Assembly (NCBI RefSeq): GCF_037038585.1
Contig: NC_092526.1
Coordinates: forward strand, 6,844,001 to 6,908,000
Reading direction: 5' to 3'
DNA from: Patagioenas fasciata
Lineage: Eukaryota > Chordata > Aves > Columbiformes > Columbidae
Length of the DNA stretch: 64,000 nucleotides
In this document: piece by piece, positions 12,148 to 27,100 of the stretch
Layout: each line of letters starts with the position of its first letter
How positions within the stretch are numbered: position 1 is the stretch's first letter
Program-made: the position numbers and the translations under genes
The notes under the pieces: generated by a model
The model's database searches: none
Told to the model about the DNA's origin: nothing
What the model saw: only the letters and a program-made list of their open reading frames with translations

Positions 12148-15100
12148 CTGCAAGAAAAACAAAGATATTTCAGGGGACAGAATTATAAGCTGTCGTAAGC
12201 TCAGAAACATCATCAAAAAAACCCAACATCAACAAAAAAATCATTTTGCAACCAGGTGATGCTGCGGTACAGCGACCGATTCCAAGAGAAACCAGCCGGA
12301 CCTGCTTGGGTGCTATGGCGTGTGCGGCAGGACACACAGCCTGCCGGAACAGGCGGCCAACTGTGCTCTTCATCTGGAGGGGAAATAAAGCATATTTGTC
12401 TCCATGTCTTCTCGCAGCTGACACAACAAGGAATTCCTCACAGAAAAACTGAAATATGAACTGTCTAGGAGTGGGATATTCGCATTTTTTCTTTGGCACG
12501 GTATCGAAGCAACAATAATTATTATTGAGAAATACACTTCCTCAGCAGCCTCTGAGTGATGGAGAACTATATGATGTTGTTTAAAAAATCCTCCGTATGC
12601 TCCCCTGTGAAGCCACAGAGAAACGGTCGCTACATGGCGTGGAAAATAAGGAAGCTGGAACTCCTAAGCAGAATCCAAACACTGTTATTTAAGCTTTTAA
12701 CTGGGGGACTGAGAGAGAATAAAGTGACTATGGATGGATGAGGGTGAAGATGCTGCCAGGCCATGGCTGTAGCTGTGTGACCCAACAGGGCTCGAGCAGC
12801 TGCAGCGCTAGCGGTGGGAAGGCCAGGCCAGCTCTGCGGTCCTCAGGGACAGCCTGGGCACTGCAGGACACACGGACACCGGTCACTGCTCCCTTCGGAT
12901 CCTCCCAGACGCATCAATGGCTGCGCTTTTCCAGGTAATCAAACCAGAGAGTGCGACACGAGCTCTGCCACACCAGCTTCGTCATCCCCGCTGCTCCGGA
13001 GGAGACCAGACATCTCCTCACCAGTGACACTGGCGTAGACCAGGGCTCCGGTACACCCAGTGCCCTGTTTTTAACAGCGGTAGCAGCAGCTTTAGACACA
13101 GGACATGTTTTCACTCGATGTATCAACTGCAAAAACCTATTTAGGCATTTCCTGAGCTGGAGCACATATCCAGAAAACCACAATTAACACCAAGAGACCC
13201 AATCTCCCATGAACTGTTACACCACCTCTGAATCCATTTATCTTCCTGGCATGCACAGTTCTCGCCAGTGGAAACCTCACAAGGTAATAATGCACTGTGT
13301 GAAAAATAAAATCTTTTGTTTATTTTAAGCGATCATTTCATCAGACGCCTCCTACCACTTATATTGTGGGAAATAAAAATTCCCTAGTGCCCTTTTCTAC
13401 TCCATTCATGATTTCATAGATATCTATTTTATTCCCATGTGAAACATCATTTTCCAACTGAACGCCCCTATTCTATTTATTCCCTCCTTGAGCAGAAGCC
13501 AGTTCTTCGATCCAATCAACCTCCTTGCCTTTTTTCAGCTTGGTTTTTTTTTAAAGAATACAATAAAAAGCCCTTTCTAATCTCAGCAGTCTGAATAAAT
13601 ATAAGGGCCTATTGATAATAAAAAATAATTCTTTCCCTGCATGGCCACCACGCTCCTTCATGATTACGCCGGATTGCATTTACAATCTGGAGAGTTTTAA
13701 ACTGCTCTGAGGTTGTGGCCAAATGAAGGCAGCTAAGTAAACCAAGCTCCATCCTTTCCTAAAGCCTTGAGGATTAAATCTCTGAAACACAGTGTTGTGA
13801 TATATTTTGCATTGTTTAAATAAAAGGAAAGTAGCTTTTATTTGAGGACAAAGTACTTGCTATATTTACCACATCAGGTAGGATGTAAAAATCAGGAAAA
13901 CTATGATGAGGAACCCGCCAGCTGATACTCCATATACCCACATCTTCAGTTTACCATCTGTTGGAAGACAAAGGAAAAATGGCAGAGTTAGAAAAGGAAA
14001 GAATAAAAATCTTTATTTTAAAATACACAAATACTGAAGAGATCAAGTAAGGAGAAAAAACACAAGCAAAATTATTAATAGTAGCATCATTGATGGGAAA
14101 CACAGCAAAGACTGGCTGGGAATAAACCATATACCCCACATTTTCGATAGCAAAAGAAAAAAAAGATTCCTGTAAAATCAATCACTTTAAAGACAAAATC
14201 TTAACATTGGCAAGGAGTGTAGATTTTCCTCAATGAAAACTGAAAATCAACTCTTTGCCTTGGTTTTCCAAAGCACTGCTATTTCATAACCTCCCCCCGG
14301 CTCAGCTCCCACAGTTCATTATGGGCAGCTCAGGATTTTGGTGCAGCACAAGAAACAACAACCTGGGCTGGGAAAAGGGCCTGGGGAAAGGAGCAGGGGC
14401 AGGAGATAATTGCAGCACATTTGCTCGGGAGCCCCCGTGCCTGCTCTGGCACAGGCAGTTCAATGCGGAGCCAGCCAGAAAGGCAGGTAACACCTGATGT
14501 GTTTAGCCCAAAGAAAAGAGGACTGAGGAGGGATGGGATTGTTCTCCGTAAATACTTGGGGTCAATTGAGGTAAACACTGGCAAACAGGAGTGAACAAGC
14601 TACTTAGAGCTGAAAAACACTTGGGCAACAAATGGGAATAAATTCGGCTTAGAATAAAAACAAGGATGTGCTTTGGAACAGTAAGAGGGATAAAGTTGTG
14701 CAAGAGCTTTCGAGTTGTGCCCCGGGAGCAGGAGGGTTTAGGACACAGCAAAGCTCTAGACAGGGCTCACCCTGTCATCCTCGCAGGAACCCCTCTCTGC
14801 ACATGAGGGCTTGAGAGTGTTGAAACACTTCCATCTGACAGAAAGCCACAAAACATGAAATTTGGACATGTCTTTAAGTTTTGCGTTAGAAATAATAATT
14901 TTTAAAGCAGCAATATTTCCGTTTCTTGCTCTGTTCGGGCTGTACAGCTTTCCGTGTGGGGAGCAGCAATAGTATATTTTCCACGTAGCAGTGGTCTGAG
15001 CTGATTCACTTCACCAGAGCTGTTAATACCTGCTGGAGGCAGGAACACGAACCCACGCCGTGCCCACAGACACGGTCTGACAGAAGCCATTTCAAACTCA

Positions 15101-18100
15101 GTCATGCGAGCGGGGAGTTACTTCACGGGACAATCACTGAGCCTATTTTACATTTCATGTTTGAATGATGATTTTTTTTCAAAGGGAGACATTTAATCAG
15201 ATCCCATTCTTTCTGTCTCTCATGTGAGAACAGCTCTGTTTGTCAGATTTCTGACTGTTTTGTTGTGTTTTTTACTAAAGTCTGGGTATGAAATTTGTTG
15301 CCCTCTCAACTGGAGATGGCTATGAAACATTTAGCAGTCCTGCAAAGGGACTGTCACAGCCACAAAAAGGCATCCCGCCTTGTCTGCTATGAAGGCAGCT
15401 ATGCTTTCCATCCCCAACACAAAGGCATTGGACCATGTCATCCTGCAATTCAAAGAACACTATTTCAATTGCCTCTTAACTTGAAAAAAGTTTCTGTATG
15501 TGAACTCCGGCCTCCCAAAGTGTGGTAAAGAAAGGAGAAACACAGCCTGATTCAAAATCGCTTCTGTTCACTCCTGCAGAGCATTTGAAAGAACAAAACC
15601 CATCAGCCTCATTAAACTGTAATAAAATTTGTGTTCTAAACTGTAACCGGGAAGGGAAACCACAAATTAACTGGAGAAAGGCACATATACTTTTACTGAC
15701 ATATGTAAGTCCTTAGACATACACAAATGTCAAGGACTGTGGTATTGAAGGGTAGTAAATGCCGTCCATACATGCAGCGTTCACCACAGACCTGCTATCA
15801 AGAGCATAACTAGTAGGTAACTGCGGTTTTCTGGCTCAGCAAGCAGTAATTATTGCAAACCCCCAGACTAGTAAGCCTGGGAGCCTGTTCTAGGGGAGTA
15901 ATTACATATTTTGTCAAGAAGTCAGACAAAGGGGAGTGATTTGAAGAGCACCAGCTCGAGCTGGGGTCTGGAGGGCACGTTCACACTGAAGAGTTACCTG
16001 CAGGATGCCATGGGGTTGGTGACACACTTAGCACACACGGGAACACGTTTATTCCTTTCCCATATATTGTTTCCATAACATTCCTGCCCTAAAATTAAAT
16101 AACGTTATGTTCTGTAAAAGCTCCTTAGTCCCTATTTTGGTCGCATAGTCCCTGGGGGAGAACTGGCTCACAGATGCTGCACTGAGGTCAAGCCCACCAG
16201 AAGCTTTCAGGGCTGCAGCCTCGAAAACAGATTTAAAAAGAGAGGATTGCAGCATCCACCTACACCTCTCTCCCTTTTTCTAACCCTGTAAAGGTACCAG
16301 CTGAAGAGATGACACCTAAGTAAGACAGTCTACAGAGAGCCATGGATGGTGACAAAGAGGCAATTAACCCCAAACCTGTGCCTCAAACTGCTGGTGAACC
16401 GCGTGGGCTTCTAGATTATGGGTTTGATCAAAAACCAGCCAAATTTCAAAGGCTTCGGGCCAAGCTCTATTAGCTTGGAGACTGTCAACGCAAAGGTTAA
16501 CTACTGTATGCAAATCAAATATGGAAATGTAACATTCACAGTGTGATCACATATATCAGACAGAATTATGGCTCCCTGAATCCCATAACAGAACCTTTTG
16601 TTGTATGTTTTCTAAAGTCTCGTGTTCATTACAAACTAACAGAAAACAAATGCAACGTTTAGGTAACAGAAGAGGTGGAAGACTGCACCGCCATGATTTT
16701 AAAATATGGGGAGAACTACTGCATTTCAGTAAAACTTAATGTGCCTGTCACCTTTGCCTTCCATTTTAAAGTCCTATTTGCATTTTAGAAATTTATTTTG
16801 AATAAATTCATCTTGCAAAGTAACAGTCAAAACAGTAATCGGCTACCACAGCTACAGCACCAGTCCCGTGGACCAGTCTGGACTCATCCATTATGCAGTT
16901 CCAACTGGGAAACACTTGTGGTGTGGAAGTCAAAGATCCACTTGCGATGCTCTGCACGGGCACAGCAGCTCGCCTGCTTTTTGTGTTTTGGGGTTTTTTT
17001 AAACTTCTTAACTTTTTTAAACGTCTTAACTTCAACAGTTTAAACTCTACACTTTCTACCCTGTTTCTTTTTCATATACTTTTGAAATCTGGCCAGAAAC
17101 AACCAAGGTTTTCTGTAATGAAATCTTAAGTACTTTCTGCTCTGAATCTTCTGAAGCGCTAGTGATCAATATCTTTCCCAGCCCAAATATATTACTTCTA
17201 GAAACATCATCAGATAATAGTTCTGAGCACTGACCCCCCAAAATCACACGAGTATACTTTTGCAAAATAATATTGCTTTGTTCCGCCGTTCCTATCTCTC
17301 AACATAAGAGCTTGTGATTAGTCTGCACAGGCACAATGGAATGAAAGACGGCACATGAGTTAGAAACTGGAAGGCTGCTCTGCAGCTCCCAGACACAATC
17401 TCTGATGTTATGATCTACAAAGCTTGTATCTTTCTTCTACAGAAACGTTGTAAAGACAATTTATTCCATTCATATTTAAGTTTTTCACCTGGATTAAAAG
17501 GTTGAATAGACCATCCTTTGAAAATGTCATGCATTTTTGAGTTGACAGGTTTATTTTTTCCAGCAATGGTCTTAACATCAGCTTTCTTATCTTCTAAACC
17601 TGGTACCTTCATGCAGTAATCCAGGAAACCATTTGATCTCATTATTTCTGTATATCCTCGCTCACAACCGCAGACTCCTCTCTAGGTGATAAAAGGGAAT
17701 TCAGTATTAAATCAAACAGTATACTCTTGCAGAACAGTGCAAAATGTAGGCAAACCATGAAAAAACTACAATGTATATCCTGCACATGCACGTTCACCAC
17801 CAAACCAAACAAACTAGGAACTTGGTGCCTGCAAACTCATTTCAGCTCAAAAAGCCAACATATATTTGGGGAATTGGTTGAAAAAAAGAGTCAGTAATGA
17901 CAGAGCAGCCCAACATGGCAACCTTTTCATCCTAACAGGCATCTGTGGCTTGATCCAAACTCCTCTTGTCAATAACAGTGTTCCCCACTGACCCTGTTGG
18001 GCATTAGAAGAGACGAACACGAAACCATCCCACTTCAGACCCAAACCCTCCCCTCCTGCTTCCACTCCGGTATTGCACAGGGCTCTCTGAAATGAAGCTT

Positions 18101-21100
18101 TCTCTCTCACAACCAAACATCCACTGCCCTGGATCAGTTTAAGCAGTTTCTTCAGGAGGTTTCTTAGAAGTCTGTGGTTTGCTAAATAGATACTCCATTT
18201 TCTGGATTTCTACTTTAAAACAGCTTTTTTAGATTGTTTTTCATTGCTAATTATAATTACAATGTCTGTCTGAGGGTCTCATACCCTCAGTTACCATCCA
18301 AACAAGCAACTGCTTTACAATCTCTGCGATAAGAATTTGACTTTTGACATCGATTTTGTTGCTACAACATCCCCCACTTGTTGACAGGCGTGATCCTGAG
18401 CTTTTTTTGACAAAAGGTGAAGTCTTGAGAGTTTTTATAGCTAATAAATTCATGATTACCAATCATTTTTATGTTCCTGTAGGCTCTGAGCACTCTCACA
18501 ACTGTTCTTTCATCCACACTCAGCTGCCCATGAGCTAATTTACAATGGTAATTCCTCAGCTGAAGCTGAGAGCTGTACAGTCTATTTGCAAAATATAAAT
18601 ATCTAAACCCCACCTGTTCCTGGCTGCTTTAAGGTTCTGGGTTTTATACTCCATCACAGTACTGACATGGATAAGGCATTTTGGGAAGTTCTCACTCTGG
18701 AGTTGAGTACTGCAGGAAGGGACATTTGTAACCTCTGGGCTCATGTCTGCAAAGAAGTGGCAGTGGTTCCAGGATTCAGCACGTGTTGCAGATGCTCAAC
18801 ATGTCAGCAAAACAGCTCAGTTCCAGGTTTTGCTTCAGAAGGCAGTATGGGGCTGGTGGGATCACGTGCTACAGCTTCCCCATGCTCACAGGGGCTTCCT
18901 GTGCCCATGGAGGAGAAGACACACTCTTTTAACTCCGCTTTTATGGAGTTTAAACAGTCCATTTTCTAAGGACAGTATAAGAGCAGTCAATGAAAAGTAA
19001 CCCAAGAGGTTCCAAAACCCCTCCACGGAACAAACCCAAACCTGTAACACCACATAAACACTCCGCCGCTCGTTCGTGCAGGTTTATGGTTTCCCTTCAG
19101 AGCGAAATTCCCACAACGTCCTCAAGGTGGTACCATGGACACACCAAACTATTTTCTAGGTCCTGGAATTCGTTTAAGGCACGGAAGCTAATTGAACAGA
19201 TTTTGCAGTGTTAATCTCTCAACCATATTCTGCAGCGACCAGCTACCTGTGTGCAGTAGGAGAATGGTTTGCTGCACGGCGGGCTGCAGTGCCGAGCTTG
19301 TGCGGGTTTCGTCCGAAGAGCACACCCTCCTGTAAGAGAAAATACTTGGTGCCTTCAAGGGCATGTTTTACAATATTTTTTACTTGCATCACCATAGTGT
19401 AAGAAACGCTTACTTGCTTATTTTATATAGTTAAATACTAGTCTATTGAGCACATTAGCATAATATCTGTAGGCATTGCATTAATTAACTTAACTTAACA
19501 AGGCAGGGAATTATTATCATAGCCATCTTGTTAATGGAGAACAGAGATATACAGATTTAAGCAATTTGCCACAGGCCATATAGAAAGTTGGGGACAGAAT
19601 CGGGAATTAGATGCAGATCTTCTGTGTCCTCATTAATGTCTTATCTACATAAGAAGACATAATCCACATAATGCCTTTGCCCATTCTCACTTGAGGAAGT
19701 CTGTGCTTCTACAGAAATAAAAACATGTTAACGAGTTCTCAGCAACCTTTGCACATACAACTTTTGTTATTATCTTATCTAGTCATTATAAATAGAACTA
19801 GATAAGGACATCTGCATTTTCATTTCTACTCTCTCCTCATCCACCCTGTGCATATTGAGAGAGATCCTATGAATGTGAAAGCCCTATTGCCTTTGCTTCA
19901 AAGTGCTGACCATGAATTTCCCTTTTCATCCTGTGCGGGCAGGATTTGTAGGTCACGGCAGCAGCAGGAACCTCACAGTTGGAGTGATTTGAGATTCCTG
20001 TGTGCTGAACAGAAGAAAAGGTACAGAAGCTGGGCTCTCTATCACGCGTGTGATGTTCTCTTCTGTTCTCCACAGTCACAGGAAGGTTGCACTAACAGCT
20101 GTGCAAGCCAGCTCAGGAGGCCTTTTTAGTGCATGTACACTCATTTCTTCCCATGACCAACCCAACAGTAGGGGTAACTCACCCAAATACTCTCACGTAA
20201 TAATGCGTGATGATGACCTGACAGCAAGGCTGGGGAGCTCCCATCTGTCTTTCCTACACACAAATCTGAACTGAAATCCTGGAGGAGCTAGGAAGGATTT
20301 CCACCTTCCCTTTGAGAAACTGATACAGAAGAAGAAAAACCCAGATGAGACTTTTCATTCATAATCATTCATGGCTATTTGTGGACGTACCTGTGACATT
20401 TATTCCATCTGAGCGCTGACACCACACGGTGCGTACGTTGTCTCGCCAAAGGCTGGTTTTCCACAGGTAGTCATAACACTTCCCTCCTGCAGTATCAATA
20501 CTCATTAGTCTCCACCTTGCAACAAAACCAGAATAAACTCTCGAACAGGAGGAAGCAGCACTCTGGCCACACTACCTGAGCAAGGCCGTGTTTGCATCGC
20601 TTGTCCGGAGCAGCTCTCCTGGTTCTCAGGAGACTGAACGATAAAGGTCCTGGATCGGGACTGACGCCCCGTTGTCTCGAAGCTCCTGCCATGGATGCAG
20701 GTGAGCTCGCAGGAGCTCCACTCTGACCACTCTGTCAGGTGGCAGTCACCTGCACGTTGAAAGAATAAATCGCAGGTTTTTGAAAGGAATCAGCCCTAAA
20801 GGATAAGGACAATCGAAGCATACAACAGCTTTAAGAGTGTAATATCCTCAGTTTACCACCCAGTGGTATGTAACATTCAGACTTTCTGCTTCATGGGGAA
20901 TCTCATTTTCTCAAAAAAACAGATGAAGTGATCTACAAACAGCAGACTGAGCTTTTTCCTGATCTGCTGAAGTACGAATTCGTACTACAACAGCTGACAG
21001 TGCTCAGAGCTACAGAAGCATCTCCATCCCAGACACCTATCACAGGCAGAAACGCACCGTCACTTTCCAAAGACTTTACCTGGGCAAGGCACAGAGCACG

Positions 21101-24100
21101 GTAACTGCAGCACACTCTCTTTCAATGGCAGCTCACCACATAATGCATTTTCTACTGGTTTGGATGTAGCAGAAACAGATGCATCATGTACTACACACGT
21201 GAGGTTGCGGACTTGCAATCCTTCTCCACACTGTCCACCCTGCAAAATGATAGAAAGGAAGAGAGACGCACATTGTTGATGTTAGCAGATGACAGAACAC
21301 AGTCGATTTCACCTAAAAGGACTTCAAAGATATAAATTCATCCTTTGGACTGCAATACTATCCACAGTTACGGGAACACAGGAGATCTTCTCTGTAAACA
21401 TCTCTTACACAAGCTCAGAGGCAGAGCCACACAGAAAAGCGTATTGTAACCAAATTTGTAGAAGAGTTGGGTACCATTTGGGTCAGTCCTTCAAGCCTTT
21501 TACTAGAGCCAGTGAATTTACTGATTCCTCATTAGTGCCCAGTCACATGAATACAGAAATGTTTGGTTTCTCTAAAAAAGCCAAGGGCAGAGCCTGCCCC
21601 TAAGGAACAGACACTTCCACTCACCTTCTTTGAGGACACAGCCCAACAGGACCACTTCCATGGGTTAAACCATGCAACAGCAAAAATCCTCCAGCACACT
21701 TAATTGGGCTGCAAGGGTTCTTGCGCACAAGGGTGTTTGTGCAGTTTCTTAAAGGGAACTATTGGTTCTGCAGTGGACAGAGGTCACCAACTTGTGTCAC
21801 ATACTCTACCAAAACACCATCCCAAGTCAGGCACAGCCTGCTAGCACTGAACCCCATGCGAATGAACAACAAGAGGCATCATCTGAGCCGCCTCATGCTT
21901 GTCAGCCCAGTTCTGAAACAGCCATACACCAAACTGCTTGCTGAAGAAGACTTCCTTTACCAAAAAAATCAATATTGTTTGGCTAAAGCAACAATCAAGG
22001 GCTCAGAATGCTCTAAGAGTTGAAGCACTGAGGCTACTGTTTCTTGGAGGCTGGAATTGTTTCATTCTCGTCTGAAAACCAGAGCTGCAACGCTGTCTGA
22101 GGTGCACACCTGAAACCTGCGTGATGCTCTACAAACGTGCGCTCAAAGCCTCATGGAAATGGCACTTTACAAAATTCAGGAAATAAAACCCAAGAAGAAG
22201 CATGAAACATTGTTTTCATATAACCAAGGGAAGTGCCCCTTTGGATCACTTGGCAGTGGATTCTCTTAAAATAATGGACTTCATCTGCAGAACAGAACGG
22301 TCCCTACCGGGTGCATCCATTCCGTGGCGTGTTTGCTGCAGGAACGGTTCCTGCACACACCCGGGAGCTGTTTCATTCCCTCCATCCCTTCTGCTGCAGA
22401 TGCACAATGAAATGGAAATAAAAGCATAACTAGCTGGATTTAGACCAGTTGCTAATCGAAAGCGTCTGAGAGAAGTATTAGTGCAGATTTAATATATGCA
22501 GCCAGATTTCAAATTTTTAACACGGTGTTTTGCTTTAGCCAGTACGTAACTTACTGTTCTAAATTACTGTTTCACTGCTGAAACCTCTATTGTGGTGTGA
22601 GATTAATGGTGTGTGAATAACTCATGTGGCTGTCAACTGGGTTAGAGCTCTTAGAGATGGCTGGTGGGAACGGAAGACGATGTGGAGAGAATGCTCGGGG
22701 GAAATGGGCACTGATCAAACTGTGGTGTATTTCCAGCTCAAAGCCACTCAAGGAACTACTAAAGAATACTGAAAGGAGAAAAAGAAGTTTTTAAAATGAT
22801 ATTCTTGCATAAATGTTAGTATTTATATGCATATCACTAGAGAAATATTTATATGAATAGAGATACAAATCATAGGTGAAAACCATACATTTTTTGGTAC
22901 AGCAGTCGCCACTATAAAAGTCCACACACTTCAAAGCAATTTCTTAACTCTTCTCTCATGTAATATTGGAAATACATTCATTTTCCGATGTTTAGAATAA
23001 AAAATAAACAGAAACTGTGGACTTTCAAACAATTCCAAAGATAAAGGTTCACTTTTTAACAGTGCCTTTCCTTCGCATGTTTTCTTTCAAGACCAACAGT
23101 GTATTTTTACAACCAACTGAACACATTTCATACATAAAATGTCATCCTGTCATTTACGGAGTGCAATAGTTTTTGGTATATTTGGCAAGGTCATAAGCAA
23201 TGGAGGAGCACCGCATTAACTTCCTTATCATCTTAAAAATTATTCATGTCCCCAAAATTATACATTTGAAGATGTAATTAATAGATGTGGAATCAGTGGA
23301 AGTTCGCTGCAGGAATGGCACACTGAGGATGCAGGGAATAGCTGCTAATCAGAGGAGAACTGCCAAGGAGATGATCACATATTCAAAGCTCAGGGGATCA
23401 AATCTGTATTGTAAATGCTCTTCCCTGGAAGACGTGATCATCTGAGGTTTGCCCAGAACCAGGATTCGCCTCTCGAGTCACGAGCTCCCGGCAGAAATCA
23501 CGCATGGATTTGACTTCCAGAGGGGATTCCCTCCACTTGGCTGCAAAAATCTCTACTCTGACCCTCCAGAGGATTCAGAACCCACCATGGGTTCCCTAAA
23601 TGGAGCGTGGAGGTCCAGGCCCCTCCAGGAGCACTTGCACAGAGCCTCTAATCCCAACCCACCACTCGTAGAATAAGCAGCAGGTTTACACCAGGACTTC
23701 GTTTTGCCAGCCAGGAATGCTTTGAATTGACCAACATGCCAACAGTATCTGCACAAACCTTCTCTCACATCACCCTCTGATATTTTCCACGTATAACACG
23801 CTAACAATACAAAAGAAAACAGTCCTAATGAGATGCTTTGCCCAGACGTGCTTTCAAAAGTCTTCCCCTTTCAGCTTCTACTGGGGTTCATGCGTGTTCA
23901 CAATGATTTTAGGTAAAGAGTTGATTGGGCAAAGCTTTCAGGAGCTGATGAGCACTTAATCAGGTAAAGTTTTCTTTAATGAGGAAGCGTTGTGTGATCA
24001 CATTTAAGGGAATTATTTTAAAACACTTTAGCAAGGATGGGTCCTTAGCCTTCTTAAGAACGTTAGGCAGCTAGCACCTGATAACGTCCAGCTACTTCAC

Positions 24101-27100
24101 TTATGTTCCTTTAACGGAAAAATTATGAACAGTGTCAGCCACTGTTAATTTTCATTATTTTTTTTTTTCTAATCAGGGTAAACCACTTCAACTCCAGTAG
24201 GAAAACGATTAATGTAATGAAACCCTTGAAGATTAGGTGTATTGACCATTTTCCAAGTTCTGCATCCCCACGTCTGCCAGAGGTGTGCCTGTCACATGTG
24301 TAATTACCTGGAGACCAATGCACAGATTCCTGTACCGTGAAAATCAGCAGCACAGAACACTTAGTGGGCTTTATTCCTAAACATGCAGACACTTCTAATT
24401 ATTCACATGAAGTCAATTTAGCATAACATAGTCCTTCTACAATTAAGAAATGCAGTCTCAGTTATCTCAAATTACAAGGCAAAATATTTCAGCCTTATAA
24501 TTAATTGTCCTGTTTATATTAATACAGGAAGACACTTCCACAAAATGCATTTTGGTCACACCATAGCATGCATTTACCTTCTTTCACAAAGCATCCTGTA
24601 AAACAGGACTTCTGCAAGCTTTCTTTAGAAAGTAAGCTTAAGCTTCTTTTCCAGTAAAGCACAGGAATAAATCATCCTGTATTTATGAACTACATTTAAT
24701 TCCTAAGCACCTCATTAAAGCGAAGCAATCACAAATAAAATGGCTCCTCTCCAAAACAAAGCAAAGGGGAGAGAAACTACATCACAGTAATTTAAAGAGA
24801 GAAGCGGGCTCTATCTCACTGAAAGCACGGGATGGTATCTGGGCTAGGGAAGGCTGTGATTACTTGCTCTGAGCTGAAATTTAGCTGGGTGCTGGATGCA
24901 CACACTTTTAATCTGCATGATGCGTTGTTTATCTGGAGTTTGCCAGGGCATTAATTCCGCTTCCCTACTAATTCTTTTATCAGCTCTGTTACCTCCTACT
25001 GTTGAAGGTCTCTTCCCTAATGTTTAACAGAATCTGCTTATGTTAGCTCCACAAAATACCAGCTGATGTGATCGTTTGGTTATGTTTATCTTACATGTAA
25101 ATAAATACTGAGCACAGTACATACAAGGACTATATTCCTCATTGCTAGGAGTCCTTGTTCATTATAGAATATTGTTTTATGTTTCTCTGATTTTGGACTG
25201 TCCAAAGACTATCGCACTCCAGATTTCCTTTGTGAAAACCTGGGGAAATTCTGGGTATTTATCCTGCCACGTGCAGCATTCACTACACGTCCATCTACCT
25301 CAGCTAGAAACCGAGTAGGTATTCAAGGCATTTGCAGCGCGGTAGAGGGCAGAGCAGAAAACACAAGGGATGTGTCTTCACGCACATCATTGGCTTCAGT
25401 TTCCTAGATGGTTAAATGTGGAGAAGCAGCCACAGATGCGGGAGCACACAGGGCACATTTCCACCCAGCCACACTTCTCCCACCTGTATCTCCGCAAATC
25501 CGGCCCTGAGCAGCACGAGTGGCCGCCACTCCGCCTGAGAAAGCTCAGTGTGAGTCACCTCTGCTTAAGCTGGGTTACCGACTAATACGTTTTAATATTG
25601 GAAATAGGATCTAACAGATAATGAAAGAAGAAGTATAGGAGGGGAGAAAAAACAATCAATTGAAGCCGGCAAGTCACTGTCAGGGAGAGAATGACGGCTC
25701 CAGTGCCAGCAAGGCAGAGGTGCTGAGTGTGGGTACAGCACAACGCAACTGAATCCAGCCACTCTTAGATCATTAGAAAGATAACTGGGCTAAGGAAAAG
25801 TAGAAACCAGCACCTCACACAATAACTCCTGCTATTGTACTGGAGACCTTGTGGGGAAAGACCTCTTATACAGTACTTTAAATTAAAAATAAAAAGGAAA
25901 ATATAAAAAAAAAAAAAAAAAGATTAAGCACTCTTGAAATCTAGTGTGTCTGTTTTCCTGTTATTTTATATAATTAAATTATAGGTCACAATGACTATGC
26001 CCACTCAAGCACATTTACTCTGTAAATCTCCTTTAACACCTCTATAAACTCATGGTACTTGCACCCGTATGGTTATAAATCACTGCCCATGCCTGGAAGA
26101 TGAGGTGCAGAGGTTTACCACTCCCGAGCCCGCCCTGCGTTCTACAGATCGTACCAGCACCTGCCACACAGACACCTCTGAGCCGCGAACAATCCACCCT
26201 GCCATAAAATACTGATTTGTTTTGTTGATGACCCGGCGGCGGGGACCCCCGGGGAGGGCAGGGGGAGCCGTACCTGGACTGTGCAGGGGGTCCATGGGCC
26301 CAGCAGCCAGCTGTAGCAGGGCTTCACCGGGCAGCTGCGGTGCTGGCTGAGCTGCTGCGGGCAGGCTCTGCCCTCACCCGCTGCCCGCAGGACCACCGAG
26401 CGCACACGCACCATCTGGCCTAGGCAAGGAAGAAAGAGAAGCAAAGTTCCTGATTTATCCTTATTCCTAGTTCATTTTCCACCACTAAAACTGGGTAAAA
26501 ACAAACAAACAATTAATTGGAAAGACTATTTGTATAATACAGATGCAATTATTAATTCTAAGGGATACTCTGATAGTTTTACACACTGTTTTTAAACACA
26601 GTTTTCCAAATAGATTATTTGTTTATGCAGCACATTTAAATACTTGACTAAACCCTGATTATTAAATATGACAAGAAAATCATTCCTATGGCAGCATCGT
26701 TTCTAATGTTACACATTCAATATGCTTCCAGAGATTTTTAACAAATGAAACTTTCTTTTTATTACCAATTATGTGCATCTAATTTGAAAACCACAAACAT
26801 TCTAGTGGCTATTACCATCTATAACTGATTCTGCCATTTCCATTAAAATCCTATTTATTATTGGTGAAAACTTCTTCAGCTTCTTCAGAATGGAAAAAGC
26901 AATTATGTTTCTACTTTTGAAATAATAAAACTGAATATATTCATTAAAGTTACAGCAATTCCATTTCTGTCTTCTTTGCTGCCCGTTTACGTCCAGGAAT
27001 GTTTTCACTCAAAATGTTTCACTTAGAGTCCTGGCTCCAATTAAAAAGAGAAGTGGAAAAAGAAAAATATAAAGCCCTTATGCAATGGGATGCAGAAGAT

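Noticed and set aside
25905-25921. Poly-A run as the tail of a retroposed gene
   Set aside because: No gene-like or SINE-like sequence precedes it and no target-site duplication was evident. It is more likely simple A-rich sequence.
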